In this document: piece after piece, positions 7,301-12,717 of the stretch
Layout: each line of letters begins with the position of its first letter
Numbering within the stretch: position 1 is the first letter of the stretch
Assembly (NCBI GenBank): GCA_029259935.1
Contig: JAJDEH010000362.1
Location: 1 to 14,714 of the forward strand
Origin: Planctomycetota bacterium
Lineage (GTDB): Bacteria; Planctomycetota; Planctomycetia; Pirellulales; Pirellulaceae
Direction: 5' to 3'
Length of the DNA stretch: 14,714 nt
The notes under the pieces: generated by a model
Told to the model about the DNA's origin: nothing
Databases searched by the model: none
What the model saw: only the letters and a program-made list of their open reading frames with translations
Translations under genes and position numbers: made by a program

Positions 7301-8160
7301 TGACGCACCGGCAGCCAATCGATCGGGCTGGGCGTCGAGTGCAAGTGCGGCCGGCGAACGTGTAGATAAATCATCGTGCTCATGAAACTGGAATGGCCCA
7401 GCAATTGTCCGATCGTCAGCAAGTCGACGCCCGCTTCCAAAAGTCCCGTCGCGAAACTGTGACGCAAGGTATGGGGCGTGACGGCCGGCGAAAGTTTCGC
7501 CTCGCGGGCCGCGGCTTTGCAGGCTTTCTGAATGGTCGTCGAACTGAGCGGTGCCTGGCCGTCTTTGCCGGCGAATAAATACGCCGCGGGCCGATACTTG
7601 CGCCAGTAACTCCGCAGGGCCTCCAGCAGCCGCGGCGACATCGGCACCAGCCGTTGCTTGGCCCCTTTGCCGTGCAGCACGCGCAACTGCATCCGCGACG
7701 AATCGATGTCGCCGACTTTCAAATGCGTTGCTTCGCTGAGCCGCAGCCCGGCCGCGTAAAGCGTCAAGAGAACCGTTCGATGTTTGAGATTCGTGGCACA
7801 TTCAATGAACCGTGTTGCTTGCTCGTGCCCCAAGACCAGCGGCAGCTTCTTGGGCCGCTTGCCGAAAGGAATCATCGCCACATGCCAATCGCGGGGGATC
7901 GTGAATCGATACAGAAAGCGTAGCCCGCAAACCGCTTGGTTGAAGCTGCTCCAGCCGACTTTTCGGTCCTGGATCAGATAGAGCTGATACTCGCGGATCT
8001 GTTCCGGACCCAGCTCTTCGGCAGCCCGCTGGAAGTGCTGTTCAAACTTCGCGACGTGATACGTGTAGGAATCGATGGTCCGTGGCGAGAGATTGCGAAT
8101 TTGCATGTCCTCGGCCATGCGCTGGCCAAGCGGAGTCGGGCGGTTACGAAACGGCGTCAT
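7246..8160 (-). CDS. Tyrosine recombinase of IS91-type composite element 1
   Basis: 304 aa from ATG 8160 (MTPFRNRPTPLGQRMAEDMQ); an upstream non-ATG extension is not used. An N-terminal SAM-like DNA-binding domain (about 12-95) is followed by a catalytic domain with the complete set R140 (GLRLSE), K165 (HGKGAKQR), H230 and R233 (TPHTLRHSFATG), H256 (LGHSS) and Y265 (MIYLHV). All active-site residues are present, so it may still be active. It lacks the extra helix/insert (with its GxxWPWFWVF-type motif) that marks integron integrases between the second and third catalytic boxes, so it is not IntI. Its 3' end overlaps the transposase start. It probably resolves or assists insertion of this IS91 derivative; a direct role at attC is untested. 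Confidence 0.9.
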   Translation of the reverse strand: MTPFRNRPTPLGQRMAEDMQIRNLSPRTIDSYTYHVAKFEQHFQRAAEELGPEQIREYQLYLIQDRKVGWSSFNQAVCGLRFLYRFTIPRDWHVAMIPFGKRPKKLPLVLGHEQATRFIECATNLKHRTVLLTLYAAGLRLSEATHLKVGDIDSSRMQLRVLHGKGAKQRLVPMSPRLLEALRSYWRKYRPAAYLFAGKDGQAPLSSTTIQKACKAAAREAKLSPAVTPHTLRHSFATGLLEAGVDLLTIGQLLGHSSFMSTMIYLHVRRPHLHSTPSPIDWLPVRQCPRWQEPPETGGAGPGN

Positions 8161-8339
8161 CCAAAAACCCTTTGCTGAGCGAGAAGAACACAGGGCGTCA
8201 CCGAACAAACGCGACGCCTACAACTCAGCATCATTGCCCGCCGAAAAAGCGCAAGTCTCTTTTATCGAAACGTTCCGCACAATCAGAACAGCTCAGAGTG
8301 AGCTAAGACAGCCTGAACAACCACCCGCGAAGCGGCTTA
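8161..8339 (-). other. Leader region of element 1 upstream of the recombinase
   Basis: About 180 bases with no gene. It contains the palindrome AGCTCA-GAG-TGAGCT (8290-8304) and runs up to the R' box of the attC at 8340-8429. It should hold the recombinase promoter, but no convincing -35/-10 pair or Shine-Dalgarno sequence could be singled out. Confidence 0.4.
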
Positions 8340-8429
8340 GTTCAACGTCTGCCGTAACCGGGCACGAACGGAAGACTTTGATTTCATTTGCCGCGTAAAA
8401 GAGTGCTCCGGTTCACGGCTTTGTTCAAG
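8340..8429 (-). repeat. attC site of the 8437-9120 cassette
   Basis: On the minus strand it starts CTTGAAC and ends GTTGAAC, which fits GTTRRRY exactly. The arms pair as GCCGT-[G]-AACCGG-[A]-GCAC against GTGC-CCGGTT-ACGGC: 15 pairs interrupted by two extra bases exactly six apart, all in the first arm, as in classical attC sites. The loop holds TGAAATCAAAGTC. Symmetry continues beyond the boxes (AGCGGCTTA / TAAGCCGCT). The gene's TAG stop lies 8 nt before the first box. Confidence 0.88.
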
Positions 8430-8436
8430 TAAGCCG

Positions 8437-9120
8437 CTATTCGGCCGTGCAAACCTCGGCGATATCCCAATTGCGAAGTGTGACAAAGTAGGCGCGGAAC
8501 TCCGGATCGCCTTCAACCTTGTACGATATCTCGATTGTGTTTGAATCATCATAGATGTTGATGCCGACATGCCGAATCAACCGTGCAGAAAGCTCGTCTG
8601 ACGTTTCGATTTCGGGGTGGCACTTGGCAAGAGCCGAACAGATGTCCGGCCATAGTCGAACGTGACGTTCCCGAAGTTCATTAATTAGGTCACGGTGGTG
8701 TTTGGACGGCCCGGATTCATCGGCCTGAAGATGAAGATGTGCTGATTCGATCGGCGTAGAGTCAAACGCGATGTCGGCATCCCACGAGTCAGTGTAGTAA
8801 TCCATTTGGCCGAAATCGGGATCGTCGATCGTTTTTTTGGGACTACCGGTCATGCCGTGGGGATCGTCGTACTCGCCAACAGGGAGAATGCGAATTGTGA
8901 TTTCATCGCCAGTTGTAACTTCGGGCGACGGCCACGCCGCATGATGTTGTCGATCTTTTGAACCATCAAACATTCCAAGGCCACCGATGTGGAGATCGTG
9001 GGTCAGTTCTTGCCCCGGATGTTTGACGTAGGTGAGCCCGACAGAAAGCACACCATCGCCGTTGATCCCAGAGATGCAGACAGGTTCCCCGTTCTTCAGG
9101 ATTTCGAATCGCGTTGACAT
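8437..9120 (-). CDS. Hypothetical cassette protein, 227 aa
   Basis: The family is not recognised. ATG 9120 (MSTRFEILKNGEPVCISGING) is preferred over a TTG six codons upstream. No signal peptide; a soluble acidic protein. The first half looks like beta structure (VCISGINGDGVLSVGLTYV, GDEITIRILPVGEYDDP). A helical stretch (about 140-170, HHRDLINELRERHVRLWPDICSAL) follows, then a C-terminal strand-rich tail (TIEISYKVEG...RAYFVTLRNW). It is the largest cassette gene in the array. It is bounded by a candidate site at 9145-9205 upstream and a strong attC at 8340-8429 downstream, with its TAG stop in the sequence ATAGCGGCTTAC that also precedes the attC at 12507-12596. Promoter unseen; cassette genes often depend on a distant integron promoter. 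Confidence 0.78.
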   Translation of the reverse strand: MSTRFEILKNGEPVCISGINGDGVLSVGLTYVKHPGQELTHDLHIGGLGMFDGSKDRQHHAAWPSPEVTTGDEITIRILPVGEYDDPHGMTGSPKKTIDDPDFGQMDYYTDSWDADIAFDSTPIESAHLHLQADESGPSKHHRDLINELRERHVRLWPDICSALAKCHPEIETSDELSARLIRHVGINIYDDSNTIEISYKVEGDPEFRAYFVTLRNWDIAEVCTAE

Positions 9121-9144
9121 ATCAATGAATGGTTTCAATTAGCG

Positions 9145-9205
9145 CCATAACGTTTAGCGTTCTATCGTCTCGTAACGCAGCCATGAGCGTTGAAACATGT
9201 TGAAC
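9145..9205 (-). repeat. Candidate attC site of the leucine-rich cassette
   Basis: On the minus strand it begins GTTCAAC and ends GTTATGG. The arms align as GTTT-[C]-A.CG.TC against GAACGCTAAAC with mismatches, so pairing is imperfect. The final box lies about 25 nt before the start of the next cassette gene, where a cassette junction is expected. An inner GCGTT/AACGC stem is also present. Weaker than the sites at 8340, 11351 and 12507. Confidence 0.5.
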
Positions 9206-9438
9206 TGAGCCGCGTCGCTGTTGGTGGCTGACTATTTGGGAATTGTAGCGATCCGCTAGGACGGGCGAAAGTTTGCCGGCCGCCGACAGGGGGCTTCGAG
9301 ACCGTCAACTGGCGACAGAAATTGCACCCTTACCCGGTAATGGCAAGCTGTCACCTGCGTGCTTGACGAGACTCGCGACGGTCACCTGGAATCATCTTAC
9401 TACTGTCTCCCGGGGCGCTGAACCGGATTATTCAGTGA
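9206..9438. other. Non-coding stretch of the leucine-rich cassette
   Basis: About 230 bases with no supported gene. A small TAGCG-GAT-CGCTA hairpin (9246-9258) is visible. This is long for the space between a cassette gene and its attC, which suggests that the gene once extended further or that a second open frame has decayed here. Confidence 0.4.
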
Positions 9439-9675
9439 CTACTCCGTTTCAATTTCACAACTTGGCAATGCAGCTCTTAGCTCTTGTAGTTGCGAGCTAG
9501 AAAGAGCAGTTCTTCGTACATCCAGGTATTGAAGTTTCGTTAGCGAGTGCAGTGGTTTCAAGGAGTCGATCTCGCAATCACACAAGTGCACTTCGGTGAT
9601 GCCGGGGTCACCCTTGGCGGGAAACAGTGACGTTGTTTCGCATCGAAAGAAGATGGTGTCACCGTGGTCTTCCAC
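9439..9675 (-). pseudogene. Leucine-rich-repeat-like cassette gene, probably broken at its 5' end
   Basis: The 78-codon frame starts with GTG directly after an in-frame TGA (9676-9678). It encodes VEDHGDTIFF...ITEVHLCDCEIDSLKPL and LTKLQYLDVRRTALSSSQL, two short leucine-rich repeats, ending LPSCEIETE. Upstream of the TGA the same frame stays open for about 35 codons and reads DRHCVLAIVLSVLTASSHRA, which resembles the hydrophobic core of a signal peptide. The simplest reading is an exported leucine-rich protein of a type common in planctomycetes, interrupted by a nonsense mutation or small indel. No ATG start is visible for the full version, so a short 78-aa protein starting at GTG remains possible. 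Confidence 0.5.
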
Positions 9676-9862
9676 TCACTGCATAGCGGATCGCTGCCGC
9701 ACGGCTCGGTGTGAAGAAGCCGTCAAAACCGACAAAACGATGGCAAGGACGCAATGGCGATCAGAAATCCTCGCAAGCCAAATTGACGATTCCAGCGAAG
9801 CCTTTAGCGCGTTACTCCTGCCTATCTGACTTTACCTGAATAGCATGACCGTCACCGACCGC

Positions 9863-9939
9863 GGCGAACGACATTGATCTCAATTGCCTTAGGCGTGTCC
9901 GCTCGAAGACCCGTGAAGTCAAAGCCTGACTCGTTATGC
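9863..9939 (-). repeat. Candidate attC site of the HAD-like phosphatase cassette
   Basis: On the minus strand it begins GCATAAC, identical to the first box of the strong site at 11351-11438, and ends GTTCGCC. GGC..AACGA pairs with TCGTT.GCC at the ends; inner pairing is poor. Its place about 30 nt after the phosphatase stop and its 77-nt length fit a decayed attC. Confidence 0.42.
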
Positions 9940-9968
9940 CGTCAGCCGTGTGTTCCCAGAGATTGCAG

Positions 9969-10343
9969 TCACTTTGCGTTGAGTTGGGTGCTGATCCATT
10001 CCCGGATTACTTCGTCGCATGGCATGAATACGAGTATCGAAGCGTCGACTAACGTGACGACTTCTGGCATGTCTTCGAAGAAGATATCGGGTCGCAACCG
10101 GTTGACCAAGTTTGCCTTCCATTCATGCAGCGATTGGGTCGCGGCTTTTCCGTGATCCGGATCTGTCGAAACGAGGACTTGGTCATATCGAACGCCGACG
10201 GAGTCTAGATATTCCTCCGTTTGCGCCTTGTTGGCCCTGAACGTGACAATCGTGATCCGCGCATCAGCGAATCTATCGCACAGTCCAGCAAAGAACTTTG
10301 GAGCGTAAGTGATTGTGTCATCAACGTCGAGGCAGATGTGCAT
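9969..10343 (-). CDS. HAD-superfamily phosphatase-like cassette protein, 124 aa
   Basis: ATG 10343 opens MHICLDVDDTITYAPKFF. The DVDDT box gives the expected nucleophile D6 and acid/base D8 of HAD hydrolases. IVTFRAN (T34) fits motif II, WKANLV (K77) may be motif III, and FFEDMPE (E90, D91) fits motif IV with its acidic magnesium ligands. All four motifs occur in order in a minimal, cap-less protein, so a small soluble phosphatase acting on a nucleotide, sugar phosphate or nucleic-acid end is plausible; the substrate cannot be told. No signal peptide. The gene sits as one cassette, with a decayed site upstream (about 10363-10391) and a candidate attC downstream (9863-9939). It is the only cassette protein here with a recognisable enzyme fold. 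Confidence 0.82.
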   Translation of the reverse strand: MHICLDVDDTITYAPKFFAGLCDRFADARITIVTFRANKAQTEEYLDSVGVRYDQVLVSTDPDHGKAATQSLHEWKANLVNRLRPDIFFEDMPEVVTLVDASILVFMPCDEVIREWISTQLNAK

Positions 10344-10362
10344 TGCGTGGCATTCTACGGAG

Positions 10363-10418
10363 GCGGGATAATGAATTGCGATTACGAATTGTCTATATCA
10401 AGCAGCCTGATCCGCCAT
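10363..10418 (-). repeat. Degenerate short site after the 10393-10818 gene
   Basis: On the minus strand ATCGCAATTCATTATC...CGCC resembles the end of the short hairpin class (ATCGCAATTCGTTATCTGCC at 10881-10897, plus strand). GGCTGCTT just before it matches that class's loop. G of the expected GTT is A here and arm pairing is weak. Probably a decayed relative lying across the 3' end of the gene. Confidence 0.3.
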
Positions 10419-10818
10419 GCAAGGTGAAAGGGGCCGACGAATCCAGCGAAGTCAAATGCCAACTCTCGTAGCCGTCAGTCGACGCAACCGTGAGTGTCAT
10501 CGCGTTTGATAAATCGAGCCGTATTGCGCCATCCTCTTGAGCAATCGCGTTGACGATGGTGCAACCAATCAATTCCAAGAGTGGTTGAAGTGTCTGTGGC
10601 GCGAATGTCGTGCCGGGCTTCGCTCCTTTGAGTGTTTGCGTCGAGTTGCCACGTGACAAGATTAGCGAATCTTCTATTGCGAGCGTTGTTTCATTGTCAG
10701 CCTTGCTGCGGAAAATCAACGTCACGAGGCGATCAATCGCAATTCGGACTTCGGCAACCGTGTCCCCGATGATCGGAAGCTCTACGTGCCGACCGCGTTT
10801 CTTGAGAGGCTTTGTCAT
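10393..10818 (-). CDS. Hypothetical cassette protein, 141 aa (possibly DUF6188-like)
   Basis: ATG 10818 opens MTKPLKKRGRHVELPIIGDTV. A soluble protein with no signal peptide. It has repeated short strand-like blocks (VTLIFRSKADNETTLAIEDSLILSRG) and ends in GYESWHLTSLDSSAPFTLHGG. The YESWHL...G tail recalls small bacterial DUF6188-type proteins, which often sit beside toxins or in cassettes, but this is a weak resemblance from memory and no function follows. The last residues GGSGCLI and the TAG stop fall in sequence resembling the short hairpin class, so the C-terminus may have been reshaped by cassette junction changes. It follows the site at 10835-10894 by 17 nt. Confidence 0.75.
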   Translation of the reverse strand: MTKPLKKRGRHVELPIIGDTVAEVRIAIDRLVTLIFRSKADNETTLAIEDSLILSRGNSTQTLKGAKPGTTFAPQTLQPLLELIGCTIVNAIAQEDGAIRLDLSNAMTLTVASTDGYESWHLTSLDSSAPFTLHGGSGCLI

Positions 10819-10834
10819 TTGGTGAGTTGCAACA

Positions 10835-10894
10835 TAAAAACGAATGGCGATCTATCCGTCTCAAAGCAGCCGGAAAGATCGCAATTCGTTATCT
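10835..10894 (-). repeat. Short attC-like hairpin site of the lipoprotein cassette
   Basis: On the minus strand it begins AGATAAC, which contains the TAA stop of the preceding gene, and ends GTTTTTA, a poor R' box. The arms pair as AACGAAT, GCGATCT and TCCG against CGGA, AGATCGC and ATTCGTT, with single mismatches between blocks and a 12-base loop. No extra bases protrude. Bases 10848-10890 match 5705-5747 in inverted orientation with one mismatch. Confidence 0.65.
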
Positions 10895-11344
10895 GCCATT
10901 TTCGTGAGGGAACGGATCCGTCGGTAAGTCGCAGATGTGTAGAATACTAATTTCACGATTGTGATGCAGGTCCCATTCGCGCCATGAATACTGGACCTTG
11001 ACTTTGCCATCCTTGGGCATTTCTTCCTCAGCTACTTTGATGATCGCGTAACCATTTGCAGCGTCGAGATCGTAGATGTCACTGACCCACCGTCGACGCA
11101 CGGAACTTAAATTGAAGTTCGATCGCGTGATCACTTTTTTGTCTTCATTATCACTCGAACGCCAGACGAGCGAATGAAACTCGTACGCTCTTACGCGAAG
11201 CTCGGGCACCGGGACTTCGATCTGGAACAAGATCAACTGCTCGCCGTTGCTGGATAAGGCTTTCGCAGATTCGCGAAGCTGTGGTGGTTGATCCATAGTG
11301 CAGCCAAGAGCGAGCAACCCGAGGACTAGAATCTGAGGCTTCAC
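10889..11344 (-). CDS. Lipoprotein-like cassette protein, 151 aa
   Basis: GTG 11344 is chosen although the frame is open further upstream. It lies six bases after the final box of the attC at 11351-11438 and opens directly on a lipoprotein signal, KPQILVLGLLALGC (lipobox ALGC, Cys about 15). The longer frame would read through the attC. The mature part has no recognised family. It contains strand-like blocks (GEQLILFQIEVPVPELRVRAYEF, GYAIIKVAEEEMPKDGKVKVQYSW) and may be an exported beta-sandwich, as in the 4826-5302 protein. The TAA stop lies inside the first box (AGATAAC) of the next site, a typical tight cassette arrangement. Confidence 0.75.
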   Translation of the reverse strand: MKPQILVLGLLALGCTMDQPPQLRESAKALSSNGEQLILFQIEVPVPELRVRAYEFHSLVWRSSDNEDKKVITRSNFNLSSVRRRWVSDIYDLDAANGYAIIKVAEEEMPKDGKVKVQYSWREWDLHHNREISILHICDLPTDPFPHENGR

Positions 11345-11350
11345 GTTGGC

Positions 11351-11438
11351 AGATAACGCAAAGTTCACGCGGCGGGCGCGCGACTTTGATTTCAGAACCG
11401 ACGTTGCCGCCCGCTCGCGTGCAACGTTCTTGTTATGC
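11351..11438 (-). repeat. attC site of the 11433-11855 cassette (reference copy)
   Basis: The clearest site of the window. On the minus strand it runs from GCATAAC to GTTATCT. The arms pair GTT-[G]-CACGCG-[A]-GCGGGCG against CGCCCGC-CGCGTG-AAC: 16 pairs with two extra bases six apart in the first arm, the same spacing as in the classical aadA1 attC. The loop holds TGAAATCAAAGTC. The TAA stop of the upstream gene lies in the first box. Bases 11347-11426 are repeated exactly at 5629-5708. Confidence 0.9.
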
Positions 11439-11855
11439 GACATTTCTACGGCGGATCCAGAACGTCGTTGCACCGTTAAAGATACAGCGACCAAGTTCGT
11501 GGGTCTGAGTGTCTATGAGTTCATTCAGCCAACTGGGAACATCAGCCCCCCATTCGACTCCTTCGAAAGCGTATGGATAGTTATCGCGGTTTGGGTTTGG
11601 TGTGTGCAGGTAAACGGCGTCTTGACTTGAATCATTTTCGTCGATCACGATCCACTGCTGTACTGGCTTCGTCCAATTCGCTGTGTGTGCTTCGACATCG
11701 TGCAGGAAATGTAAGAGCCGCTGAATTAACGGTCGTCGCTCTGCGATTCCACGGTTTCCGTCACCATTCCAATCGATGTGACTGTGCCAAAGGTCGCACC
11801 ATCCATCTTCATCCGGGATGCGGACGGTTTCGGGGTTTGGTTGGGAGTCATTCAC
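11433..11855 (-). CDS. Hypothetical cassette protein, 140 aa
   Basis: The family is not recognised. GTG 11855 (MNDSQPNPETVRIPDEDGW) is the first usable start; the nearby ATG at 11851 is in another frame. The protein is soluble and rich in tryptophan and acidic residues (CDLWHSHIDWNGDGNRG, QWIVIDENDSSQDAVYL, FEGVEWGADVPSWL). It has a helical stretch at about 43-56 and a basic C-terminus FWIRRRNVA. Such compact acidic, aromatic proteins are frequent among integron cassettes and immunity-type proteins, but no role can be named. The TAA stop lies in the GCATAAC box of its attC. Upstream, a site with a decayed final box (11870-11958) ends 14 nt before the start. Confidence 0.72.
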   Translation of the reverse strand: MNDSQPNPETVRIPDEDGWCDLWHSHIDWNGDGNRGIAERRPLIQRLLHFLHDVEAHTANWTKPVQQWIVIDENDSSQDAVYLHTPNPNRDNYPYAFEGVEWGADVPSWLNELIDTQTHELGRCIFNGATTFWIRRRNVA

Positions 11856-11869
11856 GAAGCATCTAGTTG

Positions 11870-11958
11870 CATCACAGTCAGGCTAACCGAGTCGGCGGAG
11901 AAGACTAACCATTCAAAACGCACGTTGTTCGCCGCTTCGGCTCACGGTTTTGTTCGCT
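11870..11958 (-). repeat. attC-like site of the 11966-12484 cassette, final box decayed
   Basis: On the minus strand it begins AGCGAAC, then AAAACCGT-G-AGCCGA-A-GCGGCG, matching the base order of the strong sites. The second arm CGCCGACTCGGTT pairs over AGCCGA and CGGCG with mismatches. At the expected 89-nt distance the final box reads TGTGATG instead of GTTRRRY. A GTTAGCC at 11881-11887 could serve instead but would unbalance the arms. The gene's TGA stop lies seven bases before the first box. Confidence 0.6.
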
Positions 11959-11965
11959 GGGCCAG

Positions 11966-12484
11966 TCAGCAATAGCCGATCAATGGTCCAACAACTCGGT
12001 CACAGAATAGATTGTACAGCCTATATGCTTCGGTGCGTTGCCACGACGGTGGATCATGCGAATTCCACAATTCTTGATAGTTACGATCATAGGTTTGCCT
12101 GTCGCAGGAGAGAACGGTATTTTGCTCCGAAATCGTGTTGTGTGAAAGTTGCTGATGGAAATCGGGCCAAGCGACTGCGAATTGACGATTAAGGATGTAT
12201 TGAATGACTCCGCGCAATACGAGTGATTTATCGATTTCCAATTGCAAACATGCGTTCTTGAACAGCCGGCACCGGCGAAGTTGGCGGTCAAGGTCACTTA
12301 GCGGTTTGCATGGCTTCAACCCAATCAAGGCAGCAACATCGTCGATCAGCAGATATCGGTCCTCTGGGTTAAGTCCTTCCAGCAAATCGAGAAAGCGCTC
12401 CAACGAAACGGATTCATGCGAGAGATCTGCGAATGGAAAAACCGCATGAACGGGATGAATGAAGGTGACGTTTTGGCGGTCCAA
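11966..12484 (-). CDS. Hypothetical cassette protein, 172 aa
   Basis: The family is not recognised. TTG 12484 (MDRQNVTFIHPVHAVFPFADL) is the only start near the attC end; no in-frame ATG exists and an in-frame TGA lies just upstream. No signal peptide. The sequence looks mostly helical and soluble, for example ESVSLERFLDLLEGLNPEDRYLLIDDVAALIG (about 24-55) and DLDRQLRRCRLFKNACLQLEID. Cysteines and tryptophans cluster toward the C-terminus, which ends GPLIGYC. The length and isolation between two attC-type sites (12507-12596 and 11870-11958) mark it as one cassette. The lack of a strong start signal fits expression from an upstream array promoter. Confidence 0.7.
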   Translation of the reverse strand: MDRQNVTFIHPVHAVFPFADLSHESVSLERFLDLLEGLNPEDRYLLIDDVAALIGLKPCKPLSDLDRQLRRCRLFKNACLQLEIDKSLVLRGVIQYILNRQFAVAWPDFHQQLSHNTISEQNTVLSCDRQTYDRNYQELWNSHDPPSWQRTEAYRLYNLFCDRVVGPLIGYC

Positions 12485-12506
12485 CTCAATTCCTCACACT
12501 GTCCAT

Positions 12507-12596
12507 TGCGAACGTCTAAAATCACCGAGTTGCCGCCAGCGACGTTGACTTCAGATTCGGCCCGGGCGGCAGCTCCGGTGCATTTTTTTGTTCAAG
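12507..12596 (-). repeat. attC site of a cassette whose gene was lost
   Basis: On the minus strand it begins CTTGAAC and ends GTTCGCA. The first arm AAAAAT-[G]-CACCGG-[A]-GCTGCCGCC pairs with GGCGGCAACTCGGTG-ATTTT (one G-A and one C-T mismatch), again with the extra bases about six apart. The loop TGAAGTCAACGTC is close to the TGAAATCAAAGTC of other sites. The 20 bases 12588-12607 are identical to 8421-8440, which there hold the end of a cassette gene. Here the gene is missing and element 2 begins. Confidence 0.82.
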
Positions 12597-12672
12597 TAAG
12601 CCGCTATCGCGGCGGGTTAGATTGAGTGTACTCGATTTCTCGGGCATGGGGCAATTTTGTCGGGAATGCTTT

Positions 12673-12706
12673 CCTTGTTGATCTTTCTTCTTCTCTCTCA
12701 ACAAGG
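12673..12706 (+). promoter_or_regulatory. Hairpin that overlaps the recombinase ribosome-binding site
   Basis: CCTTGTTGA (12673-12681) is exactly complementary to TCAACAAGG (12698-12706), with a 16-base pyrimidine-rich loop. The second arm contains the AAGG of the Shine-Dalgarno AAGGAG (12703-12708), nine bases before the ATG at 12718. In the folded mRNA the ribosome-binding site would be partly hidden, which could keep recombinase synthesis low. Confidence 0.65.
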
Positions 12707-12717
12707 AGACGCCTCAC

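Larger units (their letters stand above)
5835..8339 (-). mobile_element. Composite element 1: tyrosine recombinase + IS91-family transposase (inactive transposase)
   Basis: The element is bounded on the right by an intact attC (8340-8429) and on the left by remnant sequence near 5824-5835. It carries two overlapping minus-strand genes, a XerC-like tyrosine recombinase (7246-8160) and an IS91-type Y2 transposase (5993-7300) carrying a nonsense codon. A hairpin GCGAA/TTCGC lies near its transposase-side end (about 5832-5846), where IS91 elements have their rolling-circle origin. A 6-bp-arm palindrome AGCTCA/TGAGCT (8290-8304) lies near the recombinase end. The exact ends are inferred; the gene pair repeats the design of element 2 in the opposite orientation. 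Confidence 0.75.

Noticed and set aside
7246..8160. Tyrosine recombinase inside the array as the integron integrase IntI
   Set aside because: It lacks the IntI-specific insert between the second and third catalytic boxes and overlaps an IS91 transposase gene, so it belongs to the transposable element.
11345..11494. Extended N-terminus of the 10889-11344 lipoprotein
   Set aside because: It would translate the whole attC; the GTG at 11344 opens directly on a lipoprotein signal.
4296..12596. Repeats between genes as a CRISPR array or as terminators
   Set aside because: The repeats are 60-90 bp, are spaced by whole genes and differ in loop sequence, with no short uniform spacers. They lack the T-run of intrinsic terminators and carry attC boxes instead.
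12522..12704. 60-aa minus-strand open frame over the 12507-12596 attC
   Set aside because: It reads the attC and the recombinase leader and has no protein-like composition or start signal.
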